Made by a program: the position numbers and the translations under genes
Part shown: positions 21,513 through 37,145 of the stretch, piece after piece
How the letters are laid out: every line of letters begins with the position of its first letter
Position numbering within the stretch: the first letter of the stretch is position 1
Assembly (NCBI GenBank): GCA_018466975.1
Contig: CM031556.1
Span: forward strand, 372,001-436,000
Length of the DNA: 64,000 nt
Direction of reading: 5' to 3'
Source: Sparassis latifolia
Lineage: Eukaryota > Basidiomycota > Agaricomycetes > Polyporales > Sparassidaceae
The notes under the pieces: model-generated
The model's input: only the letters and a program-made list of their open reading frames with translations
The model's database searches: none
Told to the model about the DNA's origin: nothing

Positions 21513-24500
21513 TTAAGCCTCCAAAAATTCCCGTCGCACATCCGCAAACGCCGCTGCTCCGGTACCAAGCAGGCCCAGTTGCGTGATGGTCGCGCTTGTC
21601 TGGCGGAACAGCGTCTCGAGAGCAGGATGCGCGGGGCGGCCCTGTGATTCTACCGTGTACATCAGTCAACGAACACAAACGGAGCGTAAGATCAAAGACG
21701 GACCCAGAATGGCTTGATTAACCTCTGCCGCGAGACTCGCCCGTGCCTGCTGGCCAGCGAGCGCACCGATCGCACCCCCCGCACGGGCAGGTTCATGATA
21801 TGCGACGACGCCAAACGTTCGACGTAAGTGTGCCCGCACACCAGGACGTACGTCAGTCTTGTAATCGGCCTCTAGCTCTTGTCCGTAAGAAAGTGCGGTA
21901 TGTAGTGCAGCTTTCGCTAGCACGGCAGGGGTGTCGGGCGGTGGAGATGGAAAATCTGATGGTTTCGCGTGAGATGGAGTAGGGGCTGGGTCGTCTATGT
22001 CCATCTCTTCGTTGTCTTTCTCTGGCGCTGGTGTCCCATCGAGCGCATCCTCAGCCATGCCGTCTTCAAGATCTTTCTCCTTCTCCTTCACACGCTTGAG
22101 CGCGTCCCCCGCCTGCAAGACGAGCTCGACAAACTTCTGGCAGCGCAGACGGAAGAGGAGCAGGCCATCTTGCGCGGCAAGCGCGGCGGAGTGGTACACG
22201 CGTAGGGCTGCGAGCGCGTTGTCGATGTCACCTGCGAGTACCGCGTGGACAATCGCGAGTCGTGTCTGCAGGTCATATGCTTCGGGATCGGAGAGGTCCA
22301 CTTCCACGCTGGAGGAAGGCGCAGGCGCAGAAGCCACGGTGGGAGCCAACGTGTAGGCCGCGGAGGTGGGCAGAGGGTCATCGTCCATATCCATTAGCTC
22401 CTCCTGCTCTTCAGCCTTGGCCAATCCCCTCGCATCATTGTCCTCCTCCTTGACAAGCAGAGGTGGTCGCAACACCTCTTCAGCGGTGCGCGCGCACTGG
22501 GCGCGGAATGCACGCGCAGTGCGCGCATAGCCATGGTGCGAGAGGTATGCGAGGACGAGCTGTTGCATCGGGACGCGCGCCTCCTCTTCGTCGGTGGAGC
22601 CGCCCAGGCCGTCCGGCCCCTTCAGCCTGAGCACCTCCGTGTCTTCGCGCCCCTCGGCCTTCACCTCCCCTCCGAGACCGAGCGCGCCCCAGTCGATGCG
22701 CGTGCGCATGATGCCATCCCACACGGCGTCACGCTGCGCGCGCACATGGTCAGCAATCGCAAAGCGGAAGGGCTCGCCGCCGAAGTTGGCTCGGATGGCT
22801 TCGCCTGTGTGGCGCAGCCCTACCGCCGGATATAACTCTTGACCCTTCCCAACATTGTCAAAAACGTTGCCTGAAACAGGTAATGAGAGGTTAATGAGCT
22901 TGAGCGGGTCGAAGTAGGAACGTGCGTACCGAGGAAATTACCGTTCTTAGTATAAAATGCGCGGTTTTGGCTGAAGTCGACCCCACATCCAATCACGTCG
23001 CCCGCTATAGACACACCAATATCAGCTAAAGTATTGCAGGATAGTGAAGGGCTCACAGTCAAAAGTTGGTCCGTATGGGCTGCCATCTTTCTGCCCAGGG
23101 AAGGCCCATCCGTCATCGGCATGGTAGCCCCACGAGTGCTTTTCCCACCCGGGCAGTCGAGACAAGCGCACTTCTCCTGACGCGAATCTATGTCGCCGAA
23201 CAAAGATGAGCGATATCCAACATTACTAGGGCCTAGGCGTACCCGATGCTGATATGTCTACCAGCAGACGTTAGTGGGAGGAAGATAAGACAGTGCTGTG
23301 AACCTCACCCCTTGTTCCCTTTGTTGAGAATTTCGACCTCGTAGTAGTATATTCCGCACGCGGGCGGAATGGCGTAGTTGGCGCGAGCAGCGGCAGATTC
23401 GCGGTCACCGACACAGGATGGGCCTCGATGAATTGTCAGCCAGGCACTTAAGGCAGAGCAGGAATGGGGAACAGAATGTGATGCTGTATTCCCTGCGCAA
23501 ATAATCATCCGCGTGTGCGCAATTCGGCATAGCCGAGAGACGTGACAATGTGCGACATTCAGACAAACCATTCCAGAATCGAGAACTGCAGTCCTACACC
23601 AACCGATGAGAACCTAGGGCTGAAGGCATAAATGTCTTCGGAAAAATACACCACTTGACGACAGTAATCTGTGACTACTAGCCAAAGAATATTTGGCATG
23701 TAGTCACGGACCATTCACCAGAGAAATAGACATAGATGTCTTTGTGCATCCTAATTCATAACATCCACTAACACGAGAACACTAGAGCAAGAATACCATG
23801 CAACCGAGCTTACCAAAATGCTCAGTAGTATTTTCAATATCATTGAGGGGCAAAGAGAACAAAGAGGATAGAGACTCAGATAAAATACGCACCGCTGAAA
23901 GTCAACTCCCGCCCGTCCGCAGACACACTGAGCGTCGGCAAGCGATCTTGGTCGCTCCAGCGCGTGGGCAGCCTCAGGACCGGATTCGCCGCCAGTACTC
24001 CAACTGCAGCGCTAGGTGTCGTCGCGGATGCGGCAGGTGGCGGGCTTGCGGTGCTTTCGCGGTCGCTGTCGGCCACGGGTGTGAGCTCGCGACGGAGGTA
24101 CGGATATACTGTGGGCGGAGAGGGAGTGCGTCTGTCGCTTGCCGGCGGAGGATGTCGCGGCGGGAGCGAAGGGCCGCTCTCGGTATGGAGGAAGCCACGG
24201 AGAGAGGAGTACTCGAGGTATGCGGGGCGCGGGAATGCATTCGCCTGTGCATGCGTGTGTGTATGGGTGTGAGAGTGGGCGGGTGGAGGCAGGAGTGAAG
24301 AGGACTGCGGGAGGAGAGTGGAGGAGAGCGGCTGGCGGTGTGTGCGCGCAATCGCCGGGGTGCTCGCGGTGCGCGCGATGGTACTCAGCCGGCGCGGGCG
24401 TGGCTGAGAGGGCGACGCTGGCAACGGCGGAAGACAAGCAGGGTCACGCGGTCCTGATCCCGGCGTACTCGTCGCACGAATAATACGCGGTTGGAACGTC

Positions 24501-24817
24501 GGGACTGGGGCTGTGCTCGAGGTGGCGTTGGAGCCTGGTCGCGCCGCGGTGCCGCCACGCCCGAGAAGAGAAACGGCGGAGGAATAACTACCAGCGATAG
24601 ACCGCGTCGGAGACGTGTGCACTGGACTGGCAGCGACGGTCCGTCGGTTGTCGGGGCTGCGGGAAATGGTGCTCGTTAGTCGGGGCCGAACGGGCACGGG
24701 AGCAGACCCTGTAGGGTTGCTAAAAGGCATGGATATAACATTCTCGAGAGTACGTGCGGCGGCAGAAGAGGACGCGGGAATGGGTATGCTGGCGGAGCGC
24801 GAAGGCCTGGTCGTCAT
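21513..24817 (-). CDS. RanBPM/Gid1-like SPRY-LisH-CTLH-CRA protein
   Basis: The ATG at 24817 opens a ~300-residue Ser/Pro-rich N-terminus ending [21 protein letters not shown] 469 bp intron (23892-23424) joins it to a SPRY domain: [59 protein letters not shown] and [20 protein letters not shown]. Next come a LisH motif ([19 protein letters not shown]), an acidic linker, the CTLH/CRA region ([30 protein letters not shown]) and a C-terminus ending [10 protein letters not shown] at TAA 21513-21515. This order is that of human RANBP9/10 and yeast Vid30/Gid1, the scaffold of the GID/CTLH E3 ubiquitin ligase that in yeast degrades gluconeogenic enzymes. All parts are in frame across introns. The role in this fungus is inferred from the family. 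Confidence 0.85.
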
Positions 24818-25452
24818 CGTCGACGACGCGCCCGAGAACGACCTTGGGGGGTCGATCGTGACCTCGGAATTTCGACCGAATCCTTCAGGACGCTTGCAGC
24901 AGTGACAAAGCTATGTTCTAGCCCTCTGGAATGTTTCAGGAGAGATTTCGAAATATTTGAGGACGGCGACGTGGTGGTGGTGAGAGGAAAGCAGAGACGC
25001 AGAGGCAGGAGCTCATGATCATGGTCATACTGTCCGAGGTCTTCTGACCTCCCCGTCATCTCCTTTCTCCTCCTTCTCACCACCTGCTTCTGAACTGAAC
25101 CACTGGGTCGATGGCATCATCTAGTCATGCTTGCACTTTACACGAGGCTCTGAGCCTTTCCTGGGCATTTCCATGAAGCTTGAAGAAATCATAAAACACC
25201 AAGCATTCTTCGCACTGCGTTGTTCGTCGGATCTGCGGGATCAAGCTTCAAGCTTCAAGGTGAATCGATGGTTGTCCGTTCTGAGTTGTCGTGAGAAGAT
25301 AGCAATTTGCCGAACTGGCTGGTCGAGTGGGCATGCAAAGAGCTCTTTCTGCGTGGTATACAATCCAACGTCTCGCCCGCTCCTGCGCTCTATCACCGCG
25401 GACTGACCAGTTCTGACCGCTCTAACTGGCATAACTCAACAAGTATTTCACC
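24818..25452. other. RanBPM-like gene upstream region
   Basis: About 0.6 kb with a CT-rich run near 25050-25085 that fits a basidiomycete promoter of the minus-strand gene. No gene seen. Confidence 0.4.
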
Positions 25453-26053
25453 ATGAGTGAGCATCCCGATGCCGTACGTTCATAGTTTATTCATGACTTT
25501 CCATCACCGTTTCAGCCCAGCCCGCCTCGATCTCAAAAGTTTATTCTTCGCGACGATTCGTGATCTCGGCAGGAGCCATACCTCTCTTGATCTTGCCCAG
25601 CACCCCCCTCAAAGTCGTGCTCGTGCACATAACTCAGAAGGACGAATAGCTCCTCGCAAAGATCAGGGAGAAGACACCGCAGCCGCAGCCGTGCGCAAGG
25701 GCTTTGAGGAAACAGGGTATCGCTGCCGTCTCACACCGATCCATATGCCCACTCGGGCGCCGATGCCAGATGCGGTGGGTGAGGACGTTGAGGTGCATTA
25801 CCCAGATGTAGCGCCCGTGGTGGAGAATTGCACGGAACCGTTTGCTGCCGTGACCAACAGACGAGGGACTCTGTCAAGCTCGCGTATTGGTACGTTGGCG
25901 TGGTCAATGCTGAAGATGTCGCTCGTGCGTCCCCAAGAGGTCCTGGTCCTATTGGCACTCATATGGAAGCTGAAGGGAAAGACAAGGATATTCGACGTCG
26001 AGGATGCTCTTCGACATTTGACGTTTGATTCCAAGTTCGCAACGAATGCCTGA
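25453..26053 (+). pseudogene. NUDIX hydrolase pseudogene
   Basis: ATG at 25453 (MSEHPDA), an apparent intron ending at the CAG before CCCAGCCCGCC, then pieces in different frames: ISAGAIPLLILPSTPLKVVL, VHITQKDE, a TAG where Trp is expected (~25650), KDQGEDTAAAAVRKGFEETG (the NUDIX box, with RKGFEE where REVxEE is usual), HMPTRAPMPDAVG, TEPFAA, then in another frame DSVKLAYWYVGVVN, and back to FDVEDALRHLTFDSKFA. The order is that of fungal NUDIX hydrolases related to diphosphoinositol-polyphosphate phosphohydrolases. At least one stop and three frame changes, with no room for introns, indicate a dead gene. Confidence 0.75.
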
Positions 26054-26871
26054 ACGTTCTACCTGTCCTCGTATTTCGTAGTCACAGAGAACTGCTTATT
26101 TGTTATAGGTGTGCATACATACATGTTCTTAACATTCGCATCGGATGACATTCGGCGTCTCTTTGAAATACATAGATCAACTGGCCACGATCTCGCTGAT
26201 TCCGAAGCAATTCCTGAGACAAGCTCACCGCGAATAAAGATCGATTGTTGAACGTTGATTTCGTGGTGGCTTCAGGCCAAAGACCATAGTTAGGCGTCAA
26301 TATCTCAGGTGACCATTATCACTGCTCCGATTAGGCCTGGACCAATTCTTCTTGTTCATAAATGTTCCCGCTCTTTTTCCATTGAACCTCACGAATGCCG
26401 CCTCATTGGACGAACCTAGAGGGCCGACAGAGGAAGTCGTCGCCGCTTTCAATGAGCTGTTTGAAGATAAAGAGTTCGGCAAAATTGTGATGATGCGCTG
26501 TTGCACAGCGATGCTCTGGAGAATCTATGTCACTAGATTCATTTATTCTGAAATTGTTCGGACGTTGTGAAGGCTTTTACAGTGTGCATACGCCTCTAGC
26601 GGTGGGAACGAGACAAGGATGTGGAAGGTTTTATCCGCAGAACAGGGTATGAATGTGTCTGTCACCCGAATCTCAAGTGACTACTTCATATTAGACTTAC
26701 GATGCTTCTCCAATGTTTCAAAGGATTTTGTTCTGCTCGAATAAAATGCTCATGAACAAGAGCCACGGACCTACAAGACCTTATTCGGATGTGCTGACTA
26801 AGCTTACACTTTCTCGATCGCCTTTGTGCAGCTTGCTGGACTTCGTATCTTTACTGCTGACTTTATTGTCG
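26054..26871. other. Intergenic, no recognised gene
   Basis: About 0.8 kb. A protein-like open segment near 26400-26500 (LDEPRGPTEEVVAAFNELFE) may be a gene remnant, but I do not recognise it and it has no partner exons I can support. Confidence 0.35.
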
Positions 26872-31696
<4,825 letters not shown>

Positions 31697-32007
31697 TCCT
31701 CTTCATGTGTGTATGACATATGGTAAATTATTGTACTACAGCGGACTGATGCATACCTTGGTAACATGACTCGATTCTTCTCAATTGCGGATTTGATTTG
31801 TGTGGAAGCTGGCCTGACCGATCAGTGGCCCCTCGTCCAACCCTCGTCATCGTTGTCCGCATTCTGTACCCGAAGTGTCTGGACATCCACCAGACGGGAT
31901 GGAGGCATTTGTATCCCGGGTACATCCGTACGAGCTCCACATGTTCTAGCATTAGTCTGGTCTTGTCGCGATCGGAACTTGCATTGCTTGTAAGCCTGGG
32001 GGTTGCA

Positions 32008-32014
32008 TATAAAG
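32008..32014 (+). promoter_or_regulatory. Candidate TATA box of the exon-repeat gene
   Basis: TATAAAG lies 59 bases before the ATG at 32067. A possible 3' splice site (tttctcacttgcag) ends two bases before that ATG, so an intron in the 5' UTR is an alternative reading. Confidence 0.35.
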
Positions 32015-32066
32015 AACGGTGGGATCGACAGACAGAACGCATTCGTTGCTTTTCTCACTTGCAGAC

Positions 32067-32726
32067 ATGGCATTTTATTCTGCATCCGAATTTGTGAGGG
32101 AATCTGAACCTTCGGGTTCACCTTCTCGTTCACCTTCCCAATCGCCGGTATATTCCTCCTATTCGCAAGGCCGCACGAGCCCTTCCCAGTTGGCAAACCA
32201 TCATCATCACGCCTCAGACCATGTATGTAGTTCGCCTTATTATGAGACAGCTAACTAATGTAGCTCAGACTCTGCCTGCTGTTCCACGACTTGGAGTACC
32301 GGCTTCACCTCACCACCACGAGAGCAATCAGGATAGGTATGATGAAGAGATTCATGAGGTTGTGAACCACCCTCACCAGGCATCGGAACACGTACGTTCA
32401 AGATCTGCACCGCTGTTTCATCGTACCTGACCAACTTGAAGGTTCTTCCTAGTGTACCATATGTCCCGATGTCTCCACAACACCGTGATCATCCTGCGCT
32501 CGCTAACAGTCCTATCATGCATCCCCACCGCTCTTCAGAACATGTGTGTAAATCCGCATTCTTTGGTATCTGGAGATATCTGTTCTGATTGACCTTGCCC
32601 CAGATTCTTCCCGAAGTGCCTGCTGCGCATCCAACGGAACACTCAACCTCTGATATGAGTGACCGTCATGGTATTCATAAAATGAAGTCACCCAAGAAGG
32701 CCAGTCGCCCTATCTGGCGTCCTTAG
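32067..32726 (+). CDS. Unrecognised 167 aa protein built of repeating exon modules
   Basis: Four exons (32067-32222, 32269-32391, 32442-32543, 32604-32726) separated by introns of 46, 50 and 60 bp, all in phase 0, give 167 residues and TAG at 32724-32726. Each of the first three exons ends in a similar tetrapeptide (ASDH, ASEH, SSEH) and each following exon starts TLPAVP, VLPSVP or ILPEVP. The modules are thus related copies of 34-41 residues, rich in His, Pro and Ser (HHHHASDH, PHHHESNQD, PQHRDHPALA). The last module adds a basic tail (KMKSPKKASRPIWRP). No signal peptide, membrane segment or known domain is visible, so it looks disordered. It lies downstream of PRP16 in the same direction. 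I do not know the function; metal binding through the His-rich stretches is only a guess. Confidence 0.6.
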
Positions 32727-34467
32727 GCTCTCGGCGAAGCAGGCCCTCAATAATATACCTATTGTGCATTAATCCTCATATCCCTCATCAATCATTGTCG
32801 TCCTTGGTAGGTCTGTTATCGTGGTTTATTCTCTCTAGCTGACTGACGTCGATGCCTCATAGTGCAACCCATGCTGCATGTGTTGGATGTGGTCTAGGGT
32901 TCTGTAGCAATAATACGTCCGTCCACCTTGTAAGATTAGTGATCAATTGTATAGCAGTGTTGTGTTTTTCCTCGCACGATGAGGTCGTCATTTGCGTTCA
33001 CACTTAAGTGTTTAATTTGGAAGGCGTGCTGCGTGGAGAACAATCCCATCCTATCATAGCCGCAGAAACGCGCGAACCGTGGCCACGTTAGGGCTGTTGC
33101 TCAGCCAAACGATGCCCACCTGTTGTTGTCTGATTCGTATTCCGCACCATCAATGAATTCCTTTCTGTGGGCATTTAGGAGAATATGTCACCATGTCACC
33201 AATGACAGTGGGCAGTGACGACAAAGAATAACGCGACGCGTCAAGCCACCAGTGGCGTGCTTTGTCGCGTGGGGCAATATTGTAAGCTCTCGACGACGCC
33301 GCCGCCGCCGTGATCTGTCGTCGGTTCATTTGGTGAGCACGGCCAGCTGACGTCTTAAAACATTGAGGCTTGGGGCCGCGCAGCCGCAGGGCTGTCCGAC
33401 GGCGTTCCCTAGCTCGTACAACAAGGCGGCAGCCACGGTCGATATGGCAGGCTCAGAGACTGTGAGTGCACCGTCTGTGGTACAGTATATGGTCTTACAA
33501 TTCGAGGACGGGCCGCCTGAGCCTCCTTACACTCCAGCGTCCACGCGCGTATATCGGGCCCGGCGTAGTCTGCTTTCGTAAGGGTCCGAACGATTTCGGA
33601 GTTACATAAGCAAAATGATCTCGATCAATGCAAATCTGTACTCTTTCCATCAAGGAACGTTCGGCCGGCATTGCGGGCGGCGCTTCGGCATTGTGTCGGC
33701 ATCGCGAATTGCTATCTAATCTCCAATTTCTGAGTGACGCGAGATAACCGGACTCGCGGGAGTGGCTGCTGTCGCGCCCCAAAAACAATTCATTCGTTAC
33801 GCCTTTCGGTAGCTGCTACATATACAAGGGTAGACCAAAATAGATCGCGCCTGGTGCCAGACAGATGAGTGTCAGCATGAACGGGTAGGATCAGGCCCTC
33901 GGGACACACCTGGTGAGCAGAGTGTAGGTGCGAAAGGGCGGTGGTAGCCTCTTTCTGCCTGGCTGCTTACCAGTTACGAACGTCGATTAGATTTGTTAAA
34001 TAAATCTATATTAAACTCAGTCTACGGTTCGAGGGGCGCGTTCGAAAGCAGACCTTACATATTGTGACTGTCCTCCTCACCTCAGCAAAGTCACTGTTGG
34101 CTTGCCTTCGGGAGATTAGGCGCGGTGTGCTTAACGGCGGCGGGTCTGTAACATGTACGTATGCATAAAAAGGGACGGGCACGGATATCCTGAGGCACGA
34201 AGTCTGGACAGAGTGTCTACCACAAGAGGGGGGCGATATTAGAGCCGTCGACACCGTGCTCGCAAAAATTCGAGGACCCCGTAGCCTGACAGGAGCAGCA
34301 TGAGATGTGGTCCCATGCGCGTGAGTGCAAGCAGAGAATTGTACATTCCAGAATCATAGATAGCATGTATTCGATGTAGTGATACGTTTACAAGGGACAT
34401 TGGCCCCATTAATTCGCCGAAGACACGCCCGGAGAAGACGTCTGTCCTGAAAAGCAAGAATGGACGC
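32727..34467. other. Intergenic, one possible small exon
   Basis: 1.7 kb with no recognised gene. On the plus strand, 33444-33580 (MAGSETVSAPSVVQYMVLQF and onward) ends at a good donor (GTAAGG) and could be a first exon of an unknown gene, but I cannot follow it. A short GCC repeat lies at about 33298-33312. Confidence 0.35.
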
Positions 34468-36037
34468 CTAGCTCGGGGAGGATGCCGAGTGTGCATCACC
34501 GCCCACGCGTCTAGTTGGCTGCTGCTCTGCAGTAGCCGACCAACATCCCGCACTCTCAACACACTCGTCCTCAGAGTGGTCACAGTCTTCACAGTCTTCA
34601 CCAGCACCAGAGCGACGTAACGGTAACTCGCGCTGCTTGCCCTTATCTGAACCCAGCGTGGTAGCGGCCCTTGCAATTGGAATCACCGCAGCATGTGCAA
34701 AGAACCTGTCAACTGAGCTCGGAGATGCATGCGTGCCGCTGCCGCTGCGACCAGGTGGATCCTGCAAAGGAAGCTCCACGCCGCCCGTGTAATCCACGCA
34801 GGTCCCGCATCCGTCCTTGCAATCGTTAAAATCCTTGGCCGCGTGCTCTGGTCCGCGATGCTCGATGCACCCTGGACACGCACACTGGTTCGTGCAGCAG
34901 CAGCCGGCGCTCACTACATTCGTGGCGAAGCTCAAGGACGGAATCGGAGGGAAGGTTGGAGCAGGCATGCGAGAAGCTGGCGTGAACGAGGGTGAACTGT
35001 GACTTGGAGAGAGAGGGGGATCTTGGATGTTGGAACGCATCACTGTGCCGATTGATGAGGAGTCAGTAATGTTGGCGCAATGCTTCGGCCGTTTAGGCTC
35101 GGGTATAAGAGTTGGAGATGGGGTCCGACTGGAGAGGGCACCCCTTGCATGCTTCCCGCTTTCCTGTGGATGAGCCTCGGCCGATGTAGATTCTGAGTGA
35201 GTAGCAAAACCTTCGGCAGACGGCTGACTGCAGCAAAAAGCGGCCGCCTGTGCGAGTGCCCACAATCCATTACGTGGTGCTATAGGGCTCTTCTCCTGAG
35301 GAGCGCAGAGGGAGGATGGATGAAGGACCGAACTGCGGGCTTGTAGAGGCCGACAACGACAATCATCACCATCACAGTGACAGTCAAAAGTGTTCCCTGA
35401 AGTGCACAAAATTTGTGAAACAATATACGATGCTCAACAGAAACGCTACGAACCGTGCGAGCTAGACTTAGGTTGGTACATGATGAAATTGATTGCGGCC
35501 TGTTTCGCGGACGACTTAAAGGAGACTTCGTCCAAACCGGTATACATGTCCTTGAGACCGTTCGGCAATGCAGGTGCAATAGGTCTGAATCTACCAATGG
35601 CTAATCATCCAACGTCAACAACTCCACAATGTCTGACGGTGAAGGATAACAGATGCGCACGTTTCAACGGGGCTTGTTGAGCGGCAGGGTTGGCATCGGC
35701 AGTCGAAGAGCCTGAAGCTGAGCACGACGCAGAATCGCAGGCGCATTTGTTGTGCGCGCGCTTCGTCTTCCGGAGCTCCCGGCACTTCTCGCATTGCGAA
35801 ACTGGGCGTCCCTTCTTCTTGATCTCAAACAGGGGGCGGTCGGTGTGATTACATGAAGACGAACGGTGTCCTTTGATGCAGGACTCGCTAAAGAGGAACA
35901 GCGATGTGAATTCCGTGTGTGGACGATGCAAGGGTCAGAAGGACATGCATACCACGCGTATTTCTGATTATTGACAAATACCTGAAGGCTCTGTAAGTCG
36001 GTTCATTCAAGTTGACACGCAGTGGTATACCAACCAT
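34468..36037 (-). CDS. Copper-fist transcription factor
   Basis: The N-terminus reads VFVNNQKYAC, an intron, then ESCIKGHRSSSCNHTDRPLF and EIKKKGRPVSQCEKCRELRK. This is the copper-fist domain: the C-x2-C-x8-C-x-H zinc ligands and the K/R-GRP minor-groove motif are all present. The initiating Met comes from an upstream exon; the best candidate is the ATG at 36037-36035 directly followed by a GT donor, so exon 1 would be the start codon alone. After the domain the protein is Ser/Pro-rich, with two cysteine clusters, CHCDGDDCRC and CCCTNQCACPGC followed by CKDGCGTC, of the kind that bind Cu(I) in Ace1, Cuf1 and Mac1 proteins. It ends at 34468. Family members sense copper through the clusters and regulate copper detoxification or uptake genes. 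Whether this one is of the Ace1 or Mac1/Cuf1 kind is not decided by sequence. Confidence 0.85.
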
Positions 36038-37145
36038 TATTCATGATCACCAGCGACACACCTGAAGATCAGAGAGAAGGAGACGATTATTGGATGTTAA
36101 TGGCGCAGAACCTTTTATGCTTGTCGCCGTCGCGGCAAATATAGATACAGCACTGTCACAATCAGTGACACGGCATTTTGTCACGCTAACGCCGTCACTT
36201 GACTGAGACCGCCTGCACGGCCACACCACTTCTGAAGGGCCATTTGCAAGGCGTCTGATAATCCTTGTAGTTGATCAGTGTCGCATTAAAAGTGCAGAAT
36301 AACTAGCGACATACCTCCCGATGGAATCTTATCCTCTGGGTTCTATCACATCCCATTGAGAATCTCACACCTGACGCACCGTCTTCACGCGCGTGTACAA
36401 CTCATCAACGTAAGGCTTTGAATTATCAATAAGATTCTAGCCTAATAGCCGTGGAGGGGGCCGGCGCGCAAGACATTTGCGAGATCTGAAACTTCTACCT
36501 CCATAAGATTAGGGAGAAGTGCATGATGCCACGCTGGAAGTCACGGCATTAAAGGCTCGCGCGGCTTCATCGGCCTGGCATGATACGAACACCCTACCCG
36601 CCTTCTCCATATAATTCTCATCAGCGAAATTCTGTGGTACTTACCAAGGGTCGAGTCTTCACGGTGGACTTGTGTCAGCAAAATAAGTACCACGCTGAGC
36701 TTTCCAAAGGCGAGAATTCAGTGTCAATCCAGATCATAAGAATTTGGAGGGCTGGGAGTTGTGACTATCGCTGTGGAAGGGTGAAAGCCAGACACGGATG
36801 CGATAATGCCTCACTGCACATCCACATTAGGCAAGTGAGCTGGTATAGCGCACCTCTCGGTCACGTGTATAGCGATTCCTCTGCTTGATTTGCTTTTGAT
36901 CCTGATTCCTGAGCTATAGTACCACAACCTAGTAGCGATTATCGAGCGTCGCTGAAAGGGAGCGCTCCATTGTACAGCTTGTCGAGTAATCGTCTCTCGG
37001 AGGAGCCCGGTACGCAACTTGTGTTCAATTTCAAGCATAGCCTGTTGACAGACTTGACTTCGATGACTTTTCACCAGGATACTAGAAGGAGGTATCAAGG
37101 GAACAACACCAGATCATCTGCGTTTACTACTGGACTTTAGAGCAT
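36038..37145. other. Shared upstream region of the copper-fist and ABC transporter genes
   Basis: 1.1 kb between two divergent genes. It should hold both promoters. No open frame with a recognisable domain. Confidence 0.4.

Noticed and set aside
23876..24437. Several antisense and alternative frames over the RanBPM-like N-terminus.
   Set aside because: Low-complexity Ser/Pro/Arg coding makes long shadows; only one frame splices into the SPRY domain.
34239..34995. Alternative frames over the copper-fist factor's 3' half.
   Set aside because: They overlap the in-frame cysteine-rich coding sequence and contain no recognisable domain.
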